Positions 28,693 to 36,919 of a DNA stretch of 64,000 bases are shown here, in pieces. Origin of the DNA: Saccharobesus litoralis (GTDB lineage: Bacteria; Pseudomonadota; Gammaproteobacteria; Enterobacterales; Alteromonadaceae); the NCBI RefSeq assembly GCF_003063625.1, contig NZ_CP026604.1, positions 3,760,065 through 3,824,064 of the forward strand. The letters run 5' to 3'. A program made the translations under genes and the position numbers. Positions within the stretch are counted from its first letter, which is position 1. Each line of letters opens with the position of its first letter. The notes beneath the pieces are model-generated. The model saw only the letters and a list, made by a program, of their open reading frames with translations, made no database searches and was not told the DNA's origin.

Positions 28693-29943
28693 ATGGTAAA
28701 TACCCAAAATACACGCGGCTCTAGTTGGTCGCGTGAACAACTTACCTATTGTGCAAATGTGCATCCATGTATGCACCTAGCGCAGCAAAAACAAAACTTA
28801 GAGCTATGGTTTAAACAGGTTAGAGAACAACGGGATTTGCCTTTTATGGCAAGTGGTTTGTGGCTCTCTAATCCGTTAGCCAATGAAATCTTGTTGAATC
28901 GAGATAATTTAGCTTTCTTTAAAACCGCTTTAGCCAATAATGGTGTCAGTTTAACGACGTTAAACGGCTTTCCTTATGGCGATTTTCATGCAGATATAGT
29001 CAAAGACAAAGTGTACCTACCTGATTGGTCAGATCCGAAAAGGTTAAGGTATACAAAAAAACTGGCTGCTATTTTGGCAGAGTGTATGCCTAAAAATAGT
29101 AAGAACGGTACTATTTCTACTTTGCCATTAGGTTATAAACCGCATTGGGACCTTGCTAAGGGCATAGGCTCTTGTATACAACTGATAGAGTTAGCTCAAT
29201 ACCTGCAAGAATTAGAACAAAAAACAGGTAAACATATTGTCGTTTGTTTGGAAATGGAACCTGACTGCGTTTTAGAATCGACTAGTGAATTAATCGATTT
29301 CTTTGAACAGGACTTAATACCTCAAGCTGAGTTGTTAGGTGTTAGTAGTCAAGTGATTAAGCGTTATATTGGCTGTTGTGTTGATACTTGTCATCAAGCG
29401 GTTATGTATGAATCCTTGGCTGATAGTTTACAACAAATTACGACAGCCGGTATTACACTCGGCAAAATTCAAATTTCTAACGCGGTATTTGGTAAAATTA
29501 ACAAAGCGAGTGATATTGCGGCGTTGTGCTCGACATTTAAAGATCCTAAGTTTATGCACCAATGTAAGCTAAGGTTGCCAGATGGCAATATAATCAGTGT
29601 AGCGGATTTAAATAAAACCGTGTTAACCACAACCTTTGTGCGCAATGTACAAGGATTTGATTGTACACTGCATTATCACGTGCCAATTCATTGTACTCAT
29701 CTTAACTGCCGTGGTACCAACCATCAATTAGAAACGACCCAACATGCTATCTTAGATACGCTTGACTTTTTAGCGAATAATCCGGCTATTCGTCCTCATT
29801 TAGAAATAGAAACCTACACTTGGTTAAATTTATTAGCCGATGGTCAAAGCAAAGTGGCACAAACGGATCTCATTCAAGGGTTACTTGCCGAGTTTACTTG
29901 GCTAGAAAGCGCCATGTCTGATCGCAACCTGCTTAAACTTTAA
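28693..29943 (+). CDS. eboE: EboE, xylose-isomerase-like TIM barrel protein
   Basis: This 416-residue protein resembles the EboE family of TIM-barrel proteins. Recognisable parts are LTTLNGFPYGDFH (about 87-99), CLEMEPDCVLEST with a candidate metal-binding Glu (about 194-206), CCVDTCHQAV (about 229-238, Asp and His) and the late YHVPIHCTH segment. These positions would form a divalent metal site. It is cytoplasmic by prediction, with unknown reaction. It is tightly packed between eboB and eboF. Confidence 0.85.
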   Translation: MVNTQNTRGSSWSREQLTYCANVHPCMHLAQQKQNLELWFKQVREQRDLPFMASGLWLSNPLANEILLNRDNLAFFKTALANNGVSLTTLNGFPYGDFHADIVKDKVYLPDWSDPKRLRYTKKLAAILAECMPKNSKNGTISTLPLGYKPHWDLAKGIGSCIQLIELAQYLQELEQKTGKHIVVCLEMEPDCVLESTSELIDFFEQDLIPQAELLGVSSQVIKRYIGCCVDTCHQAVMYESLADSLQQITTAGITLGKIQISNAVFGKINKASDIAALCSTFKDPKFMHQCKLRLPDGNIISVADLNKTVLTTTFVRNVQGFDCTLHYHVPIHCTHLNCRGTNHQLETTQHAILDTLDFLANNPAIRPHLEIETYTWLNLLADGQSKVAQTDLIQGLLAEFTWLESAMSDRNLLKL

Positions 29944-29970
29944 CGCTTTTTTAGTAATAGGAAGCTCTTT

Positions 29971-31356
29971 ATGTCTAATCCTTTAGTCGTCATTAATGTC
30001 GTCGGGTTAAGTCCAAATATGTTGGGTGACAATACGCCCAACATCAATACACTTTTGGCTAAAGGTTACCAGCCAAATGCGATGAAAGAAGCGTTTCCAG
30101 CGGTCACGACCACAGCTCAAAGTGCCATGTTAACGGGAAAATATGCTGACGAACATGGTATTGTGGGTAATGGTTGGTATTTCAGCGATTTAGCAGAAGT
30201 AGGCTTTTGGAAGCAGGCTAATCAGTTAGTCCAAAGTGATAAAATTTGGGATAAATTAAAAGCGCAAAATGCCAACTTTAAAGTGTCTAAATTATTTTGG
30301 TGGTACAACATGTATGCCAATGTAGACGCTAGTATCACACCTCGACCTCATTACCTTGCTGATGGTGGTAAGATCTTTGATTTGTATTCTTCACCAGAAG
30401 GGTTGCATCAAGAAATTGAACAACAAATTGGGACGTTTCCGTTCTTTACATTTTGGGGCCCCAACGCAGGCATAGAATCGAGTCAATGGATAGCGCAAGC
30501 TGCGGTTAAAGAATTTGAGAAAAACAGTCCTGATTTACAGTTAATTTACCTGCCGCATTTAGATTATAACTTACAGCGCTTAGGGCCAAATGATCCTCAA
30601 ATAGCCAATGATATTAAGGCGGTCGACAATGCGGTTGGTTTGATACTTGATGGACTAGCCTCATTCAATGTCGATTACTTAATTGTTTCAGAATACGGTA
30701 TTACGGAAGTCAATCAAGCGGTCAATATTAATCAAATATTGCGTCAAGCCGGTTATATAAAAGTCAGAAAAACAGGCCCCTATGAAAACCTAGATTGCGG
30801 AGCGTCAGACGCGTTCGCCGTGGCGGATCATCAGGTTGCTCATGTATATATTAATGATAAATCTAAACAGGATGCGCTAAAGCAATTACTTATAAATACC
30901 ACAGGTATCGAACAAGTATTAGATAAAAATGAGCAACAGGCGTTAAATATTTGTCATGAACGCAGTGGTGATTTGGTTGCTATATGTCAAGCAGATGCAT
31001 GGTTTACCTATTATTTTTGGTTGGATGACAATGTCGCACCGGATTACGCCCGTACGGTAGATATTCACCGTAAGCCAGGGTATGACCCGCTTGAAATGTT
31101 TATTGATCCGAACATTGTCATGCCTAAACTTAAAGTGATAAGTAACGTAATTAAGAAAAAATTGGGTTTTCGTATGTTAATGGACGTGATCCCGCTTGAA
31201 CCGTCTTTAATTAAAGGCAGCCACGGTAGACCGGTTGACGACCCTCAACATGGCCCTGTGTTAATATTGCCACCACGATTACAAAATGCTGAAAAAAATA
31301 CGTCATATCAAATGACCGATGTATTTGATTTGATTTTTCAACATTTTCAATCATAA
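29971..31356 (+). CDS. eboF: EboF, alkaline phosphatase/nucleotide pyrophosphatase family protein
   Basis: This 461-residue protein belongs to the alkaline phosphatase superfamily: AVTTTAQSAMLTGKYADEHGIVGN (the nucleophile Thr and its loop, about residues 45-60), LPHLDYNLQRLGP (about 193-205), EYGITE and a DHQVAHVY metal segment near 290. It lacks a signal peptide, so it should work in the cytoplasm, perhaps removing phosphate from a cluster intermediate. It ends the ebo cluster; no clear terminator follows, and the next gene is 133 bases away. Confidence 0.86.
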   Translation: MSNPLVVINVVGLSPNMLGDNTPNINTLLAKGYQPNAMKEAFPAVTTTAQSAMLTGKYADEHGIVGNGWYFSDLAEVGFWKQANQLVQSDKIWDKLKAQNANFKVSKLFWWYNMYANVDASITPRPHYLADGGKIFDLYSSPEGLHQEIEQQIGTFPFFTFWGPNAGIESSQWIAQAAVKEFEKNSPDLQLIYLPHLDYNLQRLGPNDPQIANDIKAVDNAVGLILDGLASFNVDYLIVSEYGITEVNQAVNINQILRQAGYIKVRKTGPYENLDCGASDAFAVADHQVAHVYINDKSKQDALKQLLINTTGIEQVLDKNEQQALNICHERSGDLVAICQADAWFTYYFWLDDNVAPDYARTVDIHRKPGYDPLEMFIDPNIVMPKLKVISNVIKKKLGFRMLMDVIPLEPSLIKGSHGRPVDDPQHGPVLILPPRLQNAEKNTSYQMTDVFDLIFQHFQS

Positions 31357-31489
31357 GCTTATGTTTGTTTAAGTTTTTATCACTAAAAAATTTAATATAT
31401 AAAGCGACAAGACGATATAGAATGACAATAAGAGTAATGAATTTGATGCGTACGGCTAGATTTGAGCTGAATGCAGGATAAAAACAATC

Positions 31490-32077
31490 ATGAGCCAATT
31501 CAAAGTTATATATTCGGGGCAATTTGAAGACACCGCAGATCGCAATAAACAGATCGCGGTGTTAGCTAAATTAACGGGTACAGACACCAAGAAAGCACAA
31601 CTCATCTTAACGGCGGGTAAAAAGCTGCCAGTTAAAACCTTTACCAACTCCAACGATGCCAACAAATTAGTTAAGTTGTTAGCCAGCGTAGGGATCTTGG
31701 CCAGTGTTAGCTCCACAACCCATAAATCCGCTAGTTCTGAAAAATCATCAGATCCAGAGATCCAAAGCCTGCGTCAGCAAGTTAAATCGCTACAAAATGA
31801 AGTTGCAGATTTACGAGCGCAAATGGATAGTCTAAGTGAGTTTGTTGACGAATATGTACACAAAAAAGATTTTGATTTAGCCGAAGATAACGAGTTAGAA
31901 GATTTACTCGACTTTGACGATGACGAGTTGCCACATGCAACAACAAAAATGGCAGATTTGGACATGGATGCTGAACCGACGTTACTTTCTAAAGCATTAC
32001 CTTGGATTATTATCGCAGGGGTTGTGATTTCAGTGGCGGCGGCGGCATGGCAATATCAAGACTTACTCGGATTTTAA
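31490..32077 (+). CDS. Tail-anchored protein with small N-terminal domain and coiled coil
   Basis: This is a 195-residue protein in three parts. The N-terminal domain (residues 1-75, FKVIYSGQFED ... KKLPVKTFTNSNDANKLVKLLASVG) looks like the small domain found at the N terminus of several gammaproteobacterial membrane proteins. The middle part (about 85-160) has a coiled coil (SLRQQVKSLQNEVADLRAQM) and a very acidic stretch. A C-terminal membrane helix ends at the last residues (WIIIAGVVISVAAAAW). I do not recognise a named family. It is probably not part of the ebo cluster. Confidence 0.7.
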   Translation: MSQFKVIYSGQFEDTADRNKQIAVLAKLTGTDTKKAQLILTAGKKLPVKTFTNSNDANKLVKLLASVGILASVSSTTHKSASSEKSSDPEIQSLRQQVKSLQNEVADLRAQMDSLSEFVDEYVHKKDFDLAEDNELEDLLDFDDDELPHATTKMADLDMDAEPTLLSKALPWIIIAGVVISVAAAAWQYQDLLGF

Positions 32078-32263
32078 TGAAGGTATTTACCGTCAACGAT
32101 AGATTTGCACTTTTAACAAAATTGTATAATAAATATATTTAACTGGTTAGTTTTCAGTTAATTAGCATGTATTTTTTATGACAATTAAATTTTTAGTTGA
32201 ACTTTGCCCCCATAGCCTTTTAAACTGACCCCTAAGTTAGGCCTCACTATTTAAGCTACTGCA

Positions 32264-34780
32264 TTGAATATATTAATAATTCTAAACTCGCTGAACCAAG
32301 TTCATGACTTAGAAAACAGCTTAAATTCTGTATCTCATTCGGTAACTCATGTTACTGATAGTACAGAGGCCATCAATTATTTAAAAAAACACCAAGTCGA
32401 CTTAATTATTACTGAGATAGAAATTGGTAAAGTTGATGGTTGGCGTTTAAGCCGCCTTGTTCGCTCCGGTGTATTCCCGAGTCATGCGGAACTTCCCATT
32501 GTTGTTGTGGTTGATGATTACTGCGAGCGCTTAGCAGAGGCGACCGCGCGTTTATTCGATATTAACTATGTCACCTCTTATGCTGAATTAGGGCAAATCA
32601 CTGACACGATAGAAGCGGTTCGTCGTGGCGAAGGTCAGCTCAATAAATTACAAAAAGTTCTTGTTATTGAAGACACACAAGACACTGCTGAGTTAGTAAA
32701 AAGGATGTTACGGCAAAATTTCGAGGTTGAAATTGCTGTAGATGGTGAAGCTGGGATAGCTCGTTTTCATCAAGAAGAATACGACATCGTATTACTTGAT
32801 ATCATGATGCCTGGTATGACAGGCGAGCAAGTGATTGAAGTTTTATTAGAGATTAATCCAAATCAGGTTGTCATTATCATGACAGCGCATGGCACGGTTG
32901 ATTTGGCGGAAATGATGTTAGAGAAGGGCGCTACAGACTTTATTCAAAAACCGTTCAAAGCCGAACAGTTGCGCAAAGTCTGCGATATTGCGTCTAAGCG
33001 CGAAGATTTTGTTGTGAGTAATGCGCAGTTTGCCGCGCGCTCGGTAGAGTTACACGACCAACAGGAAAAATATCAATCTTTATCGAAAACTCATTATCGC
33101 ATACTAGATAGTTTAAATACGGTTGTATTGGAATTGGATACAGAAGGGCGATTAAGCTTTTTAAACGCGGCTTGGCAACAGTGTATGTCCTATCCGGTAT
33201 CGCAAAGTATTGGCCAATATTTATTATCCTATGTTGCTGTGTCTGAAGCCAACATGCGCCGCAATTTGGAACTCGATATACAAATGCTGATTTCAGAAAA
33301 TCGTCGTAGTTTGTGTACCGAAGTGAAAATGACCCGCCGTAACAATCAATCTATTTGGTGTGAGCTCAATTTAAGTCCTTATTTTAATCAAGATGGTATT
33401 CTAGTCGGTTTAGCCGGTACGCTAGACGATATTTCTGAGCGCAAGAAAGTTGAACAGAATTTACAGTATGTCGCGGTGCACGACGCATTGACTGGGCTAC
33501 ATAATCGCTATTATTTTGAAAAAGAGTTAGAAAATACCGCTAAGGTTGCCCAAGAAAGCGATAAAACATTTCAGTTGCTTTACCTTGATTTGGACCATTT
33601 TAAAGTTATTAATGATTCACAAGGTCATCATCAGGGCGATTTGGTATTGCAAGAAATTGCCCGTATTTTGTCTAGTAAATTACGAAAAGAAGACATCTTG
33701 TGTCGCATTGGCGGTGACGAGTTCGTCTATATGCTTAGTTCAATGAACCAAGCACAAGCCACTGTATTTGCTCAAGAAATTTGTAATGCGATTGCCCAAT
33801 CGCGTTTTCAGTACGGCGACAACGTATATAAAGTGAGTTGCAGTATTGGATTATCTGAGATTAACGGGCTACTGCACTCTGCCGATTTATATTTGCAGCG
33901 GGCAGACATCGCCATGTTTGCAGCTAAAAACAAAGGCCGTAACTGTGTCCATACCTATCGTGACGAAGATAAGTTAACCGATCAACTTAAGCAAGGATTT
34001 GAATGGGCACACAAGCTGCAGTTAGCTTTATTGGAAGACAATATTGAAATTCATTTCCAGCCAATTATTGATGTGAAAACGCGGGAAATTGAATATTACG
34101 AAGCACTTGTGCGGTTAATTGTTGAAGGTAAATTAGTTTATCCTGGGGAATTTATTCCATCGTTAGAAAAAGCAGAAGACATGAACCTGCTTGATCGCCA
34201 CGTTATTGGCAAAACCTTTAGCATAATGCATAAATACCCTGCGGTTCGTAAAGTGGCAATTAACTTATCTGCTCAAGCCTTTGCCAACGAGTCCTTGCTG
34301 TCTTATATCGAAGAGAAATTAAACGAATACCAATTAAACCCAAGTCGCGTTATTTTTGAATTAACTGAAACCGATAGTTTAACCAATATTACAGCGACCC
34401 AGCGTACCGTTGCCAGTTTAAATCAATTAGGTTGTGCATTCTCCATTGATGACTTTGGTACCGGTTTTAGTACATTCTCCTACCTCAAACAGATACCTGC
34501 TACTAGTGTTAAAATTGACGGCTCGTTTGTAAAAGACATGCTGAATGATCCGATTGATGCGGCACTGGTTAAAGCCATACATGAAACCGCCAAAGCACTT
34601 AGTAAAAAAACCGTTGCAGAGTTTGTTGAAGACGAGGCAACCTTATTAGAGCTAGAGCAAGTCGGTGTTCATTACGCTCAAGGTTATCATATCAGCAAGC
34701 CCAAGCCAGTTGAGCAATTAGGCATAGTGGCAGAATCTAAATTATCTGCTTCTTGCGAGAGTGTTGATACATCAATGTAA
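32264..34780 (+). CDS. REC-REC-PAS-GGDEF-EAL cyclic-di-GMP signalling protein
   Basis: This 838-residue cytoplasmic regulator has five modules. REC1 (about 1-110) is degenerate: the phospho-acceptor region reads DLIITEIEIG, with Glu where Asp is expected. REC2 (about 130-245) is intact (VLVIEDTQD, DIVLLDIMMPG, MTAHG, QKPFK). A PAS domain (about 275-390) follows. GGDEF (about 400-560) keeps the RIGGDEF signature. EAL (about 575-820) keeps YEALVRL, NLSAQ, ELTETD, DDFGTG and QGYHISKP. Both synthesis and breakdown of c-di-GMP are possible. The start is TTG at 32264: an in-frame stop is 10 bases upstream and no early ATG exists. There is no partner kinase gene nearby. Confidence 0.9.
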   Translation: MNILIILNSLNQVHDLENSLNSVSHSVTHVTDSTEAINYLKKHQVDLIITEIEIGKVDGWRLSRLVRSGVFPSHAELPIVVVVDDYCERLAEATARLFDINYVTSYAELGQITDTIEAVRRGEGQLNKLQKVLVIEDTQDTAELVKRMLRQNFEVEIAVDGEAGIARFHQEEYDIVLLDIMMPGMTGEQVIEVLLEINPNQVVIIMTAHGTVDLAEMMLEKGATDFIQKPFKAEQLRKVCDIASKREDFVVSNAQFAARSVELHDQQEKYQSLSKTHYRILDSLNTVVLELDTEGRLSFLNAAWQQCMSYPVSQSIGQYLLSYVAVSEANMRRNLELDIQMLISENRRSLCTEVKMTRRNNQSIWCELNLSPYFNQDGILVGLAGTLDDISERKKVEQNLQYVAVHDALTGLHNRYYFEKELENTAKVAQESDKTFQLLYLDLDHFKVINDSQGHHQGDLVLQEIARILSSKLRKEDILCRIGGDEFVYMLSSMNQAQATVFAQEICNAIAQSRFQYGDNVYKVSCSIGLSEINGLLHSADLYLQRADIAMFAAKNKGRNCVHTYRDEDKLTDQLKQGFEWAHKLQLALLEDNIEIHFQPIIDVKTREIEYYEALVRLIVEGKLVYPGEFIPSLEKAEDMNLLDRHVIGKTFSIMHKYPAVRKVAINLSAQAFANESLLSYIEEKLNEYQLNPSRVIFELTETDSLTNITATQRTVASLNQLGCAFSIDDFGTGFSTFSYLKQIPATSVKIDGSFVKDMLNDPIDAALVKAIHETAKALSKKTVAEFVEDEATLLELEQVGVHYAQGYHISKPKPVEQLGIVAESKLSASCESVDTSM

Positions 34781-34915
34781 ACTATTTATCTGCGTGGTTT
34801 TGGGTTGTTAGTTTATCATTCTGTTTTTACTTAAAATATCAAAGCTTATCTGTTGTATTGCGTTGCGATTTTTGACATATTGCCCTTTAAATTGTCATGT
34901 TGAACAATATAAATA

Positions 34916-36697
34916 ATGTCTTATTCCGACTCAGAGCGCGCCGCTTTTGCATCCGCAGTTATTGAAGATTACGCAGATCTCATTTTAGAATACTTACGCC
35001 AATTAGGTGTTGAGTATGTATTTGGCGTGCCCGGTGGTGCAATCGAGCCGTTATACAACGCATTGGCTCGTTCAGAAAGGCGAGGTGGGCCAAAAGCTAT
35101 TATTGCTCGACATGAATGTGCCGCTGCCTTTATGGCTGATGGCTATTTTCGGGAAACCGGTAAGTTAGGCGTCGTTTGTTCTACAACCGGCCCAGGGGCA
35201 ACTAATTTAATTACAGGTGTGGCTTCTGCCTCGGTAGATAAAACCTCAATGCTGGTGTTAACTGCGCAAACCGCGTTACCTAAATTTGGTAAAAGGGCGT
35301 TACAAGATTCAAGTGAAACTGCAATCGATACCGTGGGTATTTTCCGTAACTGTACGAAATTCAATGCGTTAATTTCACACCCCGAACAATTCGAGAGTAA
35401 ATTAATATCTGCTTTAATGGAAGCTATGCAGTCGCCACGTGGGCCAGCTCATTTAAGCATTCCATCTGATATATTACGCCTTCCGTACGAAAATAAAGAC
35501 CCAAATATACACGTTAATTATTTAATGATGCATACCTCGTTAGAGGACAAAATAGCGGTCGAGCAATTACTCGAAGAGTTAATGAATGTTAATCGGGTTG
35601 TTATTTTTGTCGGCCATGGCTGTGGTCGTGCCTATGGTCAAATTGAAGAATTAGCTGAGGCAATTAACGCGCCATTTGTGTCTGGGCCTATGGGTAAACG
35701 TTGGGTTAACGAAAGACATCCCTTATACAAAGGGGTTTATGGCTATGCGGGTCATGCATCGGCGCGGGAATTGTTTGAAAACCCTGATATTGAACTAATA
35801 CTGGCAATGGGAACATCCATTACCGAAATGGGAATTGGTGGTTTATCTAGCAAAGTGCTTAATGAAAAATTAGTGCACATTGATTCGTCGGTTGAAAGTT
35901 TTAGTCGCTCTCCTATGGCCAAGCTACATGTGTGTGGCCACTTAGATGCCATTGTTACGCGTATGGTCAATAAAGTCACTCAGCAAAGTTGGCGTAGAAC
36001 ATGGAAAGGGATCAAATTAAAACCTAATCGAAATATCTTGCATGGTCACGCGGAACTAATTGAGCCAGAAAAATGTTTGTCAGACGAGGTACCGATTAAG
36101 CCACAAAGGCTAATGTACTACTTCAATCACAATATGCCTGCTAATACTCGCGTTTTTATTGATACAGGTAATATATGGGCGTGGGCCACTCATTATTTAG
36201 CAACAGAGTCGAACGAAGGTATATATCGTGTATCTATGGGATACGGCAGTATGGCTTGGGCGATTGGTGCAGTCATAGGCTCTCAATTTGGTAGCCTAAA
36301 AACGCCACACGTTTGTTTTGCAGGTGATGGTGCTTGGTTGATGAGTTCTCATGAAATTGGAGTGGCAGTTCAACATTCGTTACCCATCGTTTACGTCGTA
36401 TTAAACGATTCGGCGTTTGGTATGATCCGTTATGGGCAGCAATTGAGCAATGCAGAATCAATTGGTTGGAAACTTAATGAAGTGAATTTTGCCGCTTTAG
36501 CTGAAGCGCAGGGGGCAAGAGGCATTATAGTCAAATCACCAGAGGATTTAGATAAGCTGAATTTAAACGAAATGTTTGAATCGAATATCCCGACCTTGTT
36601 AGATGTACGTATCGATCCTGAAGAAGTACCGCCTATGATGGCTAGGGTTAAAAGTTTAAACGATGGCAATCCTTCTGCGGCACCGGGTTATAAATAA
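34916..36697 (+). CDS. ThDP-dependent acetolactate synthase-like enzyme
   Basis: This 593-residue protein has the three-domain layout of the acetolactate synthase/pyruvate oxidase family. The ThDP-activating Glu is in IIARHECAAAF (near residue 67), STTGPGATN follows (near 90), and the ThDP/Mg motif GDGAWLMSS with VVLND downstream is near residues 474-500. It lacks a neighbouring small subunit gene (ilvN/ilvH) and any ilv gene, so it is probably not the branched-chain amino acid enzyme. It could be a carboligase or decarboxylase of a special pathway. No good ribosome site is visible. It is 210 bases before the first TonB receptor; membership in one locus is inferred. Confidence 0.85.
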   Translation: MSYSDSERAAFASAVIEDYADLILEYLRQLGVEYVFGVPGGAIEPLYNALARSERRGGPKAIIARHECAAAFMADGYFRETGKLGVVCSTTGPGATNLITGVASASVDKTSMLVLTAQTALPKFGKRALQDSSETAIDTVGIFRNCTKFNALISHPEQFESKLISALMEAMQSPRGPAHLSIPSDILRLPYENKDPNIHVNYLMMHTSLEDKIAVEQLLEELMNVNRVVIFVGHGCGRAYGQIEELAEAINAPFVSGPMGKRWVNERHPLYKGVYGYAGHASARELFENPDIELILAMGTSITEMGIGGLSSKVLNEKLVHIDSSVESFSRSPMAKLHVCGHLDAIVTRMVNKVTQQSWRRTWKGIKLKPNRNILHGHAELIEPEKCLSDEVPIKPQRLMYYFNHNMPANTRVFIDTGNIWAWATHYLATESNEGIYRVSMGYGSMAWAIGAVIGSQFGSLKTPHVCFAGDGAWLMSSHEIGVAVQHSLPIVYVVLNDSAFGMIRYGQQLSNAESIGWKLNEVNFAALAEAQGARGIIVKSPEDLDKLNLNEMFESNIPTLLDVRIDPEEVPPMMARVKSLNDGNPSAAPGYK

Positions 36698-36919
36698 AAT
36701 GATACTAGTATTTGGTGTCTGTAATAATTTTTATACAATTGAAATGGAGAGGTTATTACTTGATAAGTTAAAACTATAAGTCGTTTTTTCAATGATAAAT
36801 AGAAAATTAACATCATGGTGATGTTGCGAATTTGTAGTTTTTGATATTTAATCAAGTTATGCGTTTCTTTGTCGAAATTCATAATTGGAAAATTATAATA
36901 ATATCAAATGGGTAGACTT

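Noticed and set aside
34916-36697. Branched-chain amino acid acetolactate synthase IlvB
   Set aside because: No small subunit or other ilv gene is nearby. I kept only the general ThDP-enzyme call.
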